A stretch of 64,000 bases of DNA. Source: Rhea pennata. Lineage: Eukaryota; Chordata; Aves; Rheiformes; Rheidae. Below the pieces are notes generated by a model. It saw only the letters and a program-made list of their open reading frames with translations, had not been told where the DNA came from and made no database searches. Below are positions 1 through 12,800 of this stretch, in pieces. The stretch lies in contig NC_084678.1 of the NCBI RefSeq assembly GCF_028389875.1, positions 12,120,899 through 12,184,898 on the forward strand, in the 5' to 3' direction. Every line of letters begins with the position of its first letter. The first letter of the stretch is position 1. Position numbers and translations under genes: made by a program.

Positions 1-409
1 GGCTTCTGACAACTGCTCTATGAAAAGAACCAGGAAGGTGTATGCATTTTTGCCAACTGTTAATAAATATCTTTTAAATAAGGAAACAAATGTGTTTAGG
101 AGCTGAGAATCACTTTTCCTGCATCTGACTGAAAAGGAATTCAGAGATGGAAATAAATAATTCTTCTTCCGCTTTTGTGACAACTATTTACATAAAAATG
201 TACAAACAGTGAAGCTGATGTCAAGCCTAGCAACAGAAATCCTGTTATTATGTATATAAGAAAAAAAACAAAACCCAAAAGCAGTCCCCACATAGTATTT
301 AATCCTATACAGCAAGATACCGTGGTCCCCATGAAAACTGCAAATACGCCAGTGCAGCAACCACCAGCACTGAAGCACCCGCAAGAAGAACTAATCCTTT
401 TTTTTGGCT

Positions 410-560
410 GGCACCGCTGGCGCGGCGCGTGGCCCTCGGCAGCTCTCCGGTCGCTGTCTGAGCCCGGGGCAGGTCTGGAGCCCGGGGCGTCGCGGCACGG
501 CGGCCCCCGCTCCGAAACCCGCCCGCGCCGGGACCTGCCGGCGGGAAAGCGCCCGTTGCC
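410..560. promoter_or_regulatory. Small CpG-rich patch downstream of BMP7
   Basis: A sharply GC-rich segment, dense in CG dinucleotides, embedded in AT-rich sequence 3' of the gene. It includes GCGGCGGCC-type and CCCGCCCGCG-type runs and a TGACGT-like CRE half site just after it (565-570). An open frame crosses it but looks like a by-product of base composition. It could be a regulatory island or the promoter of an unannotated noncoding transcript. Confidence 0.4.
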
Positions 561-602
561 TCAAATGACGTTGGGACTAGACCCTCGGAACCAAGTTTCC
601 AA

Positions 603-608
603 TTTATT
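603..608 (-). promoter_or_regulatory. Candidate poly(A) signal AATAAA (distal)
   Basis: Exact AATAAA in the BMP7 sense direction, about 1.6 kb after the stop codon and just before the CpG-rich patch at 410-560. A 3' UTR of this length would not be unusual for a BMP mRNA, but usage is unproven. Confidence 0.25.
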
Positions 609-1519
609 GCATAGAGGGCAAATTTTTTTCCTTATTATTTTTAAAGCGAGGCATCTGGTCTGGATTTGAACATTGACTTAAAGGAAGAAGAATAGCGACC
701 GGTTTCCGGAATCGTGAGGTTCCCTTCGTTTCTCGCCTCGCGCCAGTCCCCGTCCGAGGAAGGCCAGGCCCGCGTGGGGAGCGAGCCCGGCGCCCTCTCG
801 CCTTCGCACCTGGCTCTGGGAGGTTTCTGGGTTTGAAGTTTGGAGATTTAGAGTTAGGTATGCTGAAGACCTGATGATTTCTTGGACAGAATTTTCTTTT
901 TCTCTCCCCAGGGCAATTTATACCAGTCCTACTTCTGTAATTGCGAAGTATGCCAAAGTTTCCAATTGGTTTGTGACTGGTTGCTGCTACCATATTCTTA
1001 TCACAAAAACTTTAATTGAGTTTTAATTACATAAATAAGACACTTGTGTAACCAATGACTTTAAAAGAAAAGGAGAAAAGCCTTGAGGGGATGCTGTCTT
1101 GCTCCTGATTCCAGCTAGCTGATGTGGCTCTTTAAAAGGAATTAAAAAAAAAAAAAAGTGGTGAAAATGATAATGCAGCAGGATTTCTATAAAAAAAAAA
1201 AAAAATACTGACCCTGGGAACTGAAGTTCTTCATTTTGTGCCTTGCTGAGTCTATGCAGTGCTGCGTGCTAGCCACAGCTTATGGGACCTCCTGAGCCCA
1301 AATCTCCGTGTTTTCCAAAGTGTGTTGGAACTTGTTCTGTTAGTTACTGAAGTTGACGGGTATTTTCCAAATGGCAGCAGGATCTTTCGCCGTCTTTTGC
1401 AACTCCAAAAACGTTTAGGGATGCCTCAGCTAAATACTCAGTTTAATCACCGTTTCCTAATGTTTTGCTGCTTTCTTCTTTTAAACTCAGAGCAAACTCT
1501 TACTGGTGCCTAGAATAAC

Positions 1520-1525
1520 TTTATT
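1520..1525 (-). promoter_or_regulatory. Candidate poly(A) signal AATAAA (middle)
   Basis: Exact AATAAA in the BMP7 sense direction, about 690 bases after the stop codon. The sequence past it is mixed rather than strongly GU-rich, so its use is uncertain. Confidence 0.3.
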
Positions 1526-1794
1526 TTTCCTGCTGAGAAAAGTTATACCTGAAAAATCTTGTTCTTTGGAATTATTTTCTTCTGTTTTTTTGCTTGCAAA
1601 TTAGGGGTATTTTTAGACTTATTTGTCCTTTGAACTTGAATCAATCCAGATACAGCTTTTGCTACTGCTATCACTGGAAGTTGCATGTAATTAGTCTTTG
1701 CTTCTGCTTATGAGATTGAAGTAAACAGAGGAATGGAAGTAATAATTCTCTAACAAAATACCTGTTCACTCCAGGTATATTTTGTTCACTGATT

Positions 1795-1800
1795 TTATTG
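1795..1800 (-). promoter_or_regulatory. Candidate poly(A) signal AATAAA (proximal)
   Basis: The + strand TTTATT reads AATAAA in the BMP7 sense direction, about 420 bases after the stop codon. The hexamer is exact, but hexamers are frequent in AT-rich DNA and no cleavage evidence is available. Confidence 0.3.
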
Positions 1801-1989
1801 CAAACAGTGTGTTACAGGAACTACACATGCTTATTAGTCACACCACATTCTCACCTTGGATAGATTATTCTTTTTTAATTCAAAACGGATACTGGTGAGT
1901 TTGCAATCTTCAGAAAGACTCGTTTGCAGAAGTATGTATTGTAGGAGCCAATTTTTAAGGCAGATTTGTTTTTAAATGGTTTCTCTGGC

Positions 1990-2033
1990 TTGTTTCAGTT
2001 TACAAGCTCATTGTCTATAACAAACTGAAACAA
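1990..2033 (-). repeat. Perfect 12-bp-arm inverted repeat in BMP7 3' UTR
   Basis: The arms TTGTTTCAGTTT (1990-2001) and AAACTGAAACAA (2022-2033) are exact reverse complements separated by 20 bases. Transcribed in the BMP7 sense direction they would form a stem-loop about 185-230 bases after the stop codon. The spacer contains a further short ACAA/TTGT pairing. Confidence 0.7.
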
Positions 2034-2216
2034 AATGTGTTCAAATGCCACTCAGATCCAGAAACTGTTCCATTGTCTGAACATTCAGAAGCAGAGTCCT
2101 AAAAACTGTTTGGGATTTAAGTCCACTGCTGGAGTTCTAACCTTTTCCCCCTCCCCCACATATCCATACAAAAAAACATTCTTTACAAACAACTTTCCCC
2201 CCCCTTTCCTACAAAT

Positions 2217-2366
2217 CTAATGACAGCCGCATGCTCGTACCACCATGTTCCTGTATTTTTTTAAGATAACATTGGAGCTGTCATCAAAATAGAGCACTGA
2301 GATGGCATTGAGTTGTGTAGGAGCACAGCAGGGTTTCGGCACAGTCTCCGGGTTTATAAAGTGAAC
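2217..2366 (-). CDS. BMP7: BMP7 exon 7: C-terminal ligand and stop codon
   Basis: 150 bases of coding sequence in the last exon, encoding residues 388-436 and the TAG stop (2219-2217). The reading is [49 protein letters not shown]. It supplies C400, of which C401 is the neighbouring inter-chain cysteine, and C433 and C435 of the terminal CGCH. The acceptor (sense) is CCTAG before GTTCAC. The exon continues into the 3' UTR, whose end is not fixed. Confidence 0.97.
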   Translation of the reverse strand, partial: VHFINPETVPKPCCAPTQLNAISVLYFDDSSNVILKKYRNMVVRACGCH

Positions 2367-5300
2367 CTAGGGAGGGAAAGTAGAGGCGTGTTAAGATTTA
2401 CCTTTCCCTTCTCCTCCCCCATGTCTGTCTTTGCCATCTCTCCCAAACGCTCACACCAACATGTTTCAAACACCTGGCTTTGCACACCAGTGTCTTGAGC
2501 TGTCCCCCGCGTGTACCGCGGCCGATGCTTGCACACACCCAGCTCCCATCTCGTTGGAAATCTTTCAGTGAAGCAGGTTTTCATTAGAAAATTCCCATCT
2601 GTCAAAGCAGTCAGTGTTTTGCAGCAGTGTACCAGTTATGATAAACTCCGCATGAGGTGCAGGCGGGTCTGTGTGTGAAACCCTGCCCCAGCGCGGAGCT
2701 GGGGCTCTGTTTCTGCAGCTGGGCAGCTGGCAGCGCCCACAACCCCGTGGGAGCTGGGGGCTCCGGAGCTCCCGCGCTCCCTGCTGCAGAAACTCTGCAG
2801 AGAAGGAGAAAGTAAATAAAAAACCTCCATTTCTCAGGGGAAAAACATGCAGAAATTTCTTCCCGTGGAAATGTAGGCATTTCTAGTTTCCCTAATGCTT
2901 TTTGCAATATCACTACGCATCTACAAGAAAGCACCTAATGCAAAATAAGGCAGAGATGAAAACGTGGAGGAGCCCAAACTGCGCAGAGGAAACTGCTCCT
3001 TTGCACCCTGCTCTTTTTCACAAGATAAATATATCCATGGAGCAGTGAAACGTGGAGCCTCGCTGACCCTTCCTCAGTCTGCCCTGGATCTGCTTTTGGC
3101 AACAGCATGCGGGGGCTCTTTGCCGGGCTTTTTCCAAGTGATGCCGATACTGGGTCTCACAGCCTGCTCTCTCCTCCCTTTGCAGTGGGACTATACCGTT
3201 AAAATGTGTATCGTAGGGCCCCTTGAAACTAGAGAGAGCATGTCAACGCTTGCAGCAAAGACAGGGTAATTCCTAGCCAGCTATTAATTCACGCCACTTG
3301 GCTAGACATGTTTAGCCAGATGCTGCAAGCATCCTAATGAGCTAACGCAGACCTTCCTCTTTTCGTTAGCTTAGAGAACTTTTTTGCACAAGTTTACTTC
3401 TGAGTAGCACCTATCGGAAATAGCTCCATAATACGAGTTAAATTGCACCTACCAGTGTCTGTACAATGGCGTGATTTGTAGCATTCATGTACGAATTCAA
3501 CGGGAAAGCACATTCTCCTTCACAGTAATAGGCAGCGTAGCCCTCTGGAGCAATGATCCAGTCCTTGATTAAATTGAAGATAAATAAGATTGTGGAGAAA
3601 GATATAAACATTGCTCAGTGAAATGAGAACTAGAATGGTATGTAAATCTATCAACTCATATGTCTGCATATGGGTTACAGTAACCTGAAAAATAAAAATC
3701 TGGTAAGCTAGCCTTTCTAATGCTACCCTTTTACATCCCTAAAAGCAGCTGTTCTTCCTGAAGGAACCTATCCTGCTTTCCAAACACACCTGTACAGTAG
3801 CTGAACATTAGGGTTTAGTTTTATCAGCTATTCAGCAGTGTCTTCTTGGCTTTCTCACCTAAGCGCGTGGTGAATTTTCAGCCAGTCTCACATCAAGTTT
3901 GGAATACCCAACTTTGCAGAACCACTCGTTAAACCTGCTGGAGGCAACACGCATTTTTTTTTCCTCCCCAGGGATAGAGATCTAGTCTTTGGTATCGCTA
4001 GCAGCCTGACAGAGGGGTTGCAGCGGCCCTTACCTGCCACCCCAGGTCCCTGAAGCTGACGTAGAGCTCGTGCTTCTTGCAGGCCTGCCGCTGGTCGCTG
4101 CTGCTGTTCTCTGCACGGGCGGGAGGAAGCATGGTGAGGCCCCGCCGCACGCCGGTGTGCACGGCAGGACAGAGAGGACTTGCCTCTTTTTGGTTTAGTT
4201 GGAAAATAATGGCTAGGTTCAATGCATATAAAAAACAACAACAATAAAAAGCACATCTCTGGCTGCCTGAGCTTTCCAGGCCTTCCCTGGCTTCGCACAA
4301 TCTTTTTTTTCCTAGGCTTCCTCTAACTCATGTTGGCAAAACCCACATCCCTGTGATCTACTGTATAAAAAGAGAACCCGTGAAAGGACTGGTGGGGAAT
4401 AGCCCGCTTTCGCTGTTTTCTGCGTTCCCAGCTCTCTTTGAGTCGCGTGCATCACGGGGGATGCTTGCACCTTCAGCCCCCCCAAAGCAACGTGGTGACG
4501 CAGAAATAACGTGAGACGTGTTGTGTTGTTCGGTGCAGCTAAATCTGGATCCCAGACTTACAATAGGTGGCAAAAGCTCCGTGGAGACGCCGAAGAATAA
4601 AAGGCAGGTCTGAAGTGTGGATTTGAACAACTGTGACTAGCGCTGTAGTTGCGTTTGGCCTCGACATATCGCCTGAGCCGGAGGCTCGAGCAGAAGTATT
4701 AGAGATTACTTCTTCGAGGCAGGCGGCTTGTCGGGGTGCCGAGGCCCGCGGCTAACGTGGGCCGTGCCCCGTCCTGCCGGATTGCGCGCCGGGAACGCCG
4801 CTGCCGTCCGCAGGGTTAGTCCTGCCCCGCGGCTGGCACCGGCGGGGCCGCCGAAGGCCCGTTATTTTGAGGTATCTCGGAATTAGGCTGCGTTTCTATT
4901 TTAAATGCCTGGCAGAGTTTTCTTCCATATTAGGAAGTGCAGCTCCCCCCGGAATAGCTGCGGTTGTCCTGAGCAAAGAAAGGATTTTCCTCTTCCGTGA
5001 AAACTTCTGAGATTTCTGAAGTTTGGACAGCAGGGCGGGGGAGGTAGACTTAAAATCACAAACTCTGGAAATCTGCAGTGTTTTGATTCAGATCAACTGA
5101 AATAGTTCATTAGATTAAAGCAAGTATCAAATGATCAAAAATAATTTGTATTAGAATTATTTCAAGCGGGGAAATGACGATTACTTGTTCGGCTGGCTCA
5201 TTAGTTTTAACTGAATTAGGGAATTCCTAACTTTAAAACTGTTGCAAAGAAACACCATTTTCCTGACTTTTTAGAATAATCTCTAAATAGTTTCAAACTA

Positions 5301-8300
5301 ACAACAGAGAAATAGTACTATACCAAAAAGACAACGTATTGCCCATAGGAGAGACCGTTCCCGTCCCAGACAGTGGAGATTTGTCCCGTCGCCTGGAAGT
5401 CGCGGCTGGGCAAACCCTACTGACCTGCCACGTTGGAGACCCGGAAAGCTTCCTGGTTCTTTGGCGTTTTCGATCGGTTCTGGCTCCGCTGCTTGCCGCC
5501 GGTGGAGCGAATGCTGCGGAGATGGACCTCGGTGGCTTTGAAGAAGGCCACCGTGAAGGGCTGCTTGTTCTGCGGGCCGTGCCGCCCGATGAGACCAGCC
5601 AGTTTGGGATTGATGCTTTGTCCTTAATAACCAAACGGACAGGTGAGAGGGGTTGCGGTAACTTCGCGCCTTCCTCAAGCGTAGCGATGGCAGCGAGCAA
5701 CCGAGCTTGCACGCCTGACTCCTAGCACTGATCGACTGCGGGACTGCGCTTAATTGACGAAGCCGCTCCTGACGAGAGCAGCTCAGCACAGCTAACTGCA
5801 TTTTATATCTGCGTGTAAAAGTTATATTAAAATACTCCTACATATAATTATTTTACTCTAAATCCGCTTAGCATTAGCTTTTCCTGCATTCTTTAGAGGG
5901 GTTTCTTTAAGTTCACCAGCCTATAATTTGAAGTGATCCTATAAAAGGAACCATAAAACTCAGCCCATAGGAACACTAAATTCCCACTGGAAGGTTATTA
6001 ACTTAAAATAAAAATGCCTTGTATGAAATGTTGACAGAGTTCCAGATATACTGTAGCTGGAAAAAGCAAATAGTTCAGCTTTTCAGAAACATTTTGTTTA
6101 TTGCTGTATCTTTCATGCTCAACACTAGTGTATCTTTGCAAATCTAGTCGCAAATGCGTTCAGCACCATTCACGGTGCTTTCATGCTGGATTTTTCGTGG
6201 GGGAGCGGGAAGGTAAAGATGATTGAGTGGTTTCCCTGTAGAATGAAATCCATTACTTATGAAAGATGAGGTTAATTTAACATTTCTCCCTGCTCCGTAC
6301 CGCAGGCTGGCTGGGTGCTGTCCTCAAACAGAGGGCGATACCTAGAACTACTCTGTTGCAAGCTACTGAGTCCTGGTGCTAAGTCAAAGTTACGTTAATG
6401 GCTTTTGTGCTCCCTTAGCTAAGAGCTGGCATTTGTCAGCCACAAATCAAATAAGCCCAAGGACAGCCAACGCAGCCTTAGCAGAGCCCCGAAAGGCCAG
6501 CCCAGAGGAGGGAAGCAGGTGTGGGGCTCAACAGCCCAGTAAAAAAATTGGCCAGTTTGTATTTTAAACATTTAAGTGCTTAAGCAAGCAGCTAATGCTA
6601 ACTATGTAAGCAGTTCCACTTGCGCGCATGCTCTGTCAGATCAAAGCCTTGTTTTCCAAAAAAACAAGTTCAGCCAAAGGAGTTAAACTCCACGAATACT
6701 GTACATGTGGCTTTTTCCTGTCCCTTCAAAGAAATCTTTCTGCATCCCGAAGTTGTTTAAATTAACAAGTGTATCTAAGACTGTGCTTTTTTCTAGTATA
6801 AATTATTTTACCTTTGCCATGTCTCTAGAGAGTACGTGAGCATGCAGGGAAGGGACCCAACTTTACAGTGCTATGTTTAATGGATTTGCATTAGTCTAGC
6901 AATAAGCATAATTTGACCAACGATTTCTATATTTAACAACATGTTCAAGACCAGTATGGTGGGAAAAGGTATGTAATGCTCTGTATGAGAAGTAGCCTAT
7001 TTCTTGTTAACAAAAAATGGGAGAAATCCATGCTTTTTCTAACTTTTCTGTACATCCAGAAGGCAAGGTTAAACATGAAGACACGCATCTAGTCCTCATT
7101 TATCAATGATAAACTTCTTCCAAAAGAACTAAAGTTGTGCTCTTGAATCAGAGGACACAGCTTTGTCCGCTTTTATGAAGCTGCTTTTTGAACACTACCA
7201 AAAATAGGATCTCAAATGATAAACCAAGTAAACCCAAACGGCCAGTTGTTTGTATGTGCTGCTGCAGCGCAAGGCGCTGGGCTGAGAGCTTGCTGGAGGC
7301 AAGTGAGTCATTCGACTGTTTCTTTTGCTTGTTGTTGAGCTTCTCTGCTTCTGACAAATACCCCTTGATTCCACCCTAGTTATGCATGCTGATAGACCTA
7401 TCTAGCACGATTATAAAGCAATACAAAGATCAGTTAAACTAATTAACTACTTTTGTGTCACTTCATCTGGACAGCACTCGTGACTTCATAATTTTTTATA
7501 CAGCTTGTATTGGCTTCATAATTTCATATCACTGAAAGTTTTCAGTTTTGCCCAAGCATATAGTGTTGCATCAAAATCCTACTGTGTTTGCAGACATATG
7601 ATTTTCATACGAAGTCCAGGTATAGTAACAGCATTCCTGTTAGTGTAAAGTTGGTCCAAATCCAAAACAAAACATAGGGAGCAAGAAAGGCCATGTCCTT
7701 GCTGTTCAAAATGAAAAGAAAAATCTCTGTGTATGGTGGTGAAATGGGAGTGCAAAGGTGTGCAGTCAGGGAACTCTGTTACAGCAGGCAAGCCACTGGA
7801 TTCACTTTCTAAAGATTGCAGTTGGCTCTTCTAATTTAAATACAGAACTTTTGGGCTACTCTGATGGATGTCTGGAGCGGCTTGTGCATGATGTCTGGAA
7901 AAGAAACCTTCTGGGAAGCACGACGCTGCAGCCGAGCAAACACGCACAGGAGTGGGCTGGCAGGGACTGCAGGGTGATGCTTCATGAACATTTTAAGCCA
8001 GTTAAAGTGTCAAAGCTTTGATTTTAATGTCCTGTTTGATGCTGGAAACAGAGATGGAGTAGCAAGGCTCAGAATGAGGAGAAAGGTGGGATTTTTTTTG
8101 TTTTTCTGGCAGTGTTGCCGTATACTAGATTTAAAATGTTCATGAAACTAATCTTTGGAAATTACATTTTTTAAAAGTTCTTGGAAAAATTCTTTAAAAA
8201 GATTTCTTGAGAAGTTCTTTTAAAAGATTTTGGGGTTTTCTCTATTGGCTTCCTCCTTAATGATGAGAGAAGTGACTGACGTTTTCTGTAAAACCACTGG

Positions 8301-9802
8301 GTAAGGACTGACAGACAGAGCAAGACAGAGCGATAACGAGGCTTTATCGGTAGAAGAGTGACAGAGTGACACTGAAGTTTCTATAGCACTTAGAGATATT
8401 AAGTTTAAACCATCTTTCAGCTATCGCTTTTCTGTGGACTCTGGGCAGGGCCTCAATGGTTTTCCTATGTGTGAACTCAGAATTGAATGAATACAATGTG
8501 GCTGTGGACATACTTCCAACTATTTCCTTTAGCAAGCAAACTGCAAACTGCAAACAAGGCTAAGTGTTTGAAAATGGGTTAAGCTTGTCTTGACTGTTAA
8601 TTTGCCTTACTATTTTAGCCTTAAGAGTTAAGATTATCTTGTAAATCAGGCTGAATTATAATCCTCCTCCTGTGTGGCAGCCAGGCAGCTCTAGAGAGGG
8701 GTCTTGAGATGCCTTTCACCTCCCGGAGCATGCAGGGGGCTTTAGTTCACTGGTGCAAGACTCCAACTGAACAGTAGGAATCTTAACTTTAAAGATAAAG
8801 TAGTACGACCCTTTTGGTAAGGCCTCGTTAGGAAAATTTCTACCCTAATTCTAAATGCACCCATTTGAAGCTGTTGCAGAATCACATCTTCCCACGAGTT
8901 TCCAGTTGTCATGGGTTGATATTGCAGGCATGCTGCAGAACCTGGAGTCTCGGTCAGGCATGACTTTACTAATCTTTGCTGCTGCCACAGAGAAAGTAAA
9001 AATGGTTCTAAGCAGTTTTCTGCATTTGAGGGGATTTCTGAGTCAAATGACACCAGCCTTTGACAACTCTCAGCTTTATCTTTTTACACGTAGCAATTTT
9101 TCTTCCACTCTCCTTGATGTGAATTGTCTCAGTCAGAAAAAAAAAATGGTGGTTTCACAGAGCATGACAAGACAAGCATAAAAGGGACTTCACTGCGCCC
9201 TTTTTTCCTAAAACATACCTCATGATTTGGATGCTTCTAATTGCTGAGCAGGAAATGTTATTGAAAAAACAGTGCAGACAGTTGCTTACACAGCAGCATA
9301 AGCACAGGAGAGTGAAAAAGGGCCGCGTGGGAACTTCCAGGATTTCAGATGAAGTCTGCTAACATTATGCGCAAGTTAGCCAACAGCATATGCATAACTT
9401 GACAACATAGCTAATACCATCATGACTGAATACCAGTCTGTTCAAGCATTTAAGTATGTTCTTAACCTGAAATGTATCTACAGACTAAGCTTTTCAATAA
9501 TTATTTGCATCTTAAGCAAAGTCAAGAAAAATATCCTGAAGAAATCCTGTTCAAAGGGAATACACTGAGTACATTAAGCCAAGCTGTGGTTGGAAACTTC
9601 TACTTGAGCTGAAGATTCACTGATGGATGCTATTTTCCAGAACTCACCATCTATGCTTTCTACGGAGAGCTGTAGGCCCAGGTTATGCTGTGGATTCACC
9701 ACCCAGTGATTACTGGTTGCAGTAATATCAAACACAAGCCACCCTTCTTCTGCAGCCCAGATTGTTCGAGAGTCAAGCAGGAACAAATCTGAATCTCTGA
9801 GG

Positions 9803-9841
<39 letters not shown>

Positions 9842-12800
9842 AAGGAAAAAGAAACACAATCTCAGTTACTTGGATTTTCCATTGGAGTCTCTATTCGCCA
9901 CATGCTTTACGCAACACGCTTCGTAGACCCTCTCAGTAATACTCCAGTGATGCCAAGGCTGTGTTGGCATGCTTTCCCATCTCCTCACCTTCATACGAAG
10001 GGCTTTTTTTTCCCCTTTAGGAAAGGGAGAATGGGTTGAAGCAGAGTTGAAACAGCTTTGAGTTACTACGGTCTTACAGTTAATCTTAGAGCTGCTGATG
10101 CAACTTGAGAGAGGAAAAAAAAAGTTTGCTAGGCATAAATTCGCAAAATTATTGTTTGCATATGCAAACTCAGTAATTGGGCAGACAATGCTGCTCATTA
10201 TCCTTTCCACACATAATTTCCTGACTTCTATGCATAATTGCAGCACTGGTGCAAGCCAGCTGGAACACTGTTGTGCATATATTAACATACATAATGGTTT
10301 TTTAAATTTGTTTGAGTGAGGTTACAGATAATTGATTGAGGCAATAACCTTCTGCACAGTCACAGGTCAGCATTACTTTGGGTGGCAATTTCCTTTCAAT
10401 TTGTTGCTTAAATTTTTAATAGACTGCTGTTGGATTTTTCTGGTTCAAAAACTGAAACCAGGAGCTGAGAATGATCAGAAACAGAATATCATGTATTTAA
10501 GAAGAGAGGAGTGAAATTATTTTGGACTTGCAAAACATTTACCAGAAAATTTCTGTAAATTAACAATTTGAGAAGAGACAGGTCGTGTAAAGGAAGCAAT
10601 CTTCTTTTTATCAGAAATGAAAAAAAAGAGATAAAACTTGGATGGAAAATAATAGCCAGATTGGATAATGGTATATTTGTCTTTATAAGAAGCAACAAGA
10701 AGAACAAAGAAACCCTGTGGAAGTGTCTAGACAAGTTCTGAAAGAGCTACTTTTGTGCTTTGAGTGTGCAAACATGATAACTTGTTTAAGTGTAATTTTA
10801 TCCTTTTGATTGAAGAAATATCCTCGGAAAACCCTTTAATCACGTCCTCAAAGCTTAAGGGGAGGGCCTTATTAATTTTCTCACTATTGATTTGTCAGTG
10901 CAAATATGTATTTCTAATTTAACTTACCCAGGGCCCTTTGTTTGCAGAAAATACCAGCTGATAGAGTGCTGCTGGCACAGAGGCTATCGCCTCCCAGATT
11001 TTAGGGATTCTTGACACTATGAGATACCAAGAAATTAAGAGACTTTTGTCCCACGCAATAGACTCGAAACAGAAATGGAGTTTTATTGCAATGTTTTCAC
11101 TACGCTGCTTTCCTCCCGACCTTTGCGGGCCAGGCTTTCCTCCCTGAGCTAATAGATGTCACCACCTCTGGCTCTGCACTAGTTTAAATGAAATTAAATG
11201 TCTGACATTACATCCTGCAGAGCACGTGGCCACATGGCCAAACACACACGGGAGTGAGATTCTGTAGCTCCCTCACAAACGTACAAAAAAAGGCTTTGGT
11301 TTGTGGGAGAGGCATACCAGCAGAACTGAGCCCGCTGCGACTCTTCCTCCCCAACGGAGAGGAGATCCGCCGAGGGCGCTTTGGCAGCTGAGCTAGAGCC
11401 ACGGCGCAGGCGCCGGTGAGAGGTTCTTTGCAGGTGTCCAGCCTTGCACTGGGAGCTCTGTCGGCTCCACTGGTGGCACAGGCTGGACATGTCACCAAGG
11501 CACCACAGCCAGCTGCAGATAAAGAGCAAGATGACTAGTCCACATGCAAACCACCTACAGGAACATCAGATCCTTGACCTCTGAACGGGGGACAGATTTA
11601 CTGTCTGCCCTGGCCCTACCCAAAAGCAGAGGCCATGTTCCTGCAAGGCGTGATGTGGCCCTACAGACACCTCCCTCCCTCCCCTTGTTTAAACACGCTG
11701 AACAAAACGCATCCCACAGGGGTCAGGGATGAGGGAGTAGGACGCATTTGGCCCATTCCAGGGGCTGAGTCCAAGTTTCCAGAAGTAACAGATTTTTATA
11801 TTAACATACTGCATCATTTCAGCATGCCCCCTGACTGGAACTCATGATTCACACAAGGTTTAGTTCATAGCAACTTGGCTTGCTTTCTTTTTCCTCCTCG
11901 CAGTTTGCAGGTTGAAGATAATAGCAATAATACTTTTTTCTTTTCTTTAAGCTGCTGCCTACTGCAATATTATTACTCAGAAAAACCAGCCTTTAAGCTT
12001 CCCATTCTGACATGATGCAATCAGGGTAACCAGACAACATGACGCACCAAGAACCGGGGTGAGTCAGGCTGAGATACTGTATAATGCATTTGTTTGCCTG
12101 TAGTTACAGCAATGCACAAACAATAGGCCTGGAGGGGAAGCCCAAGTGCCAGAGATCAAAGGGACCCACTGAAGGGAAGCGTCCTTCCTACACACACTCA
12201 GACCCCAAAAGGCCTTGTGTCCGATGCTTTCTGGAGAAGTTCACAGCAAAAATGGATTAGCGCTTTCCACTGCGCCCCACCGCCAGTGGCCAGGCGCAGG
12301 AAGCAAGGCTTGACAGCGATCGCAAGAGATTATGGTGCCCTTTCCAACAAAGAGAAACCTCCTGTTCTTTTACAAAGAACAACCTCTCCTTTAAAAGAAA
12401 GGCCCTGCTCCCGAAAGATGTATGGCAAAACAGCAATAAATCACTAGCTAGTAGACAGAAAGCCCCTTAGACATCGTTATTGGACAAGTCATAATAAACA
12501 ACGCAAAGAAATGCTATTCTGCTTAACCTTAAACCAAATTTCTTCTGAGGGCTCCCATCTAATGAGTTGTTACATGAGTCAAGATTAGTTATGTCTAACT
12601 ATTATAACTGTTTTGAGTGTTAGATTTAAATAAAGAGCTAAGCATAAAGGGAAAACATTTCCAGGGCAAACCAACAGGTTTTATCCATCCTGCCTGTCCT
12701 GGTTATTATACCATTTATTCCTAAAATCTCACCTGCTGGTGCCTTATCTATGAGTTGTGCATGTATTTAGAGCATTCTTGGAGCAATGTGAACAACAGAT

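Larger units (their letters stand above)
1..1499. other. 3' flank of BMP7, no gene recognised
   Basis: Mixed AT-rich sequence with A-runs at about 1144-1157 and 1191-1205, and the CpG-rich patch at 410-560. Short open frames here show no family resemblance that I can recognise. Part of it may be distal 3' UTR if the signal at 603-608 is used. Confidence 0.6.
1500..2216 (-). other. BMP7: BMP7 3' UTR, proximal part (end uncertain)
   Basis: This stretch directly follows the BMP7 stop codon on the sense strand. It has no coding signal of its own. It holds C-rich runs around 2146-2156 and 2201-2208 (G-rich in the mRNA), a long-armed hairpin at 1990-2033, and candidate poly(A) signals at 1800-1795 and 1525-1520. 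Its end is placed at the second of these only as a working choice; the transcript could run on to the signal at 608-603 or beyond. Confidence 0.5.

Noticed and set aside
5339..5725. 128-codon open frame on the + strand
   Set aside because: It is the antisense shadow of BMP7 exon 4.
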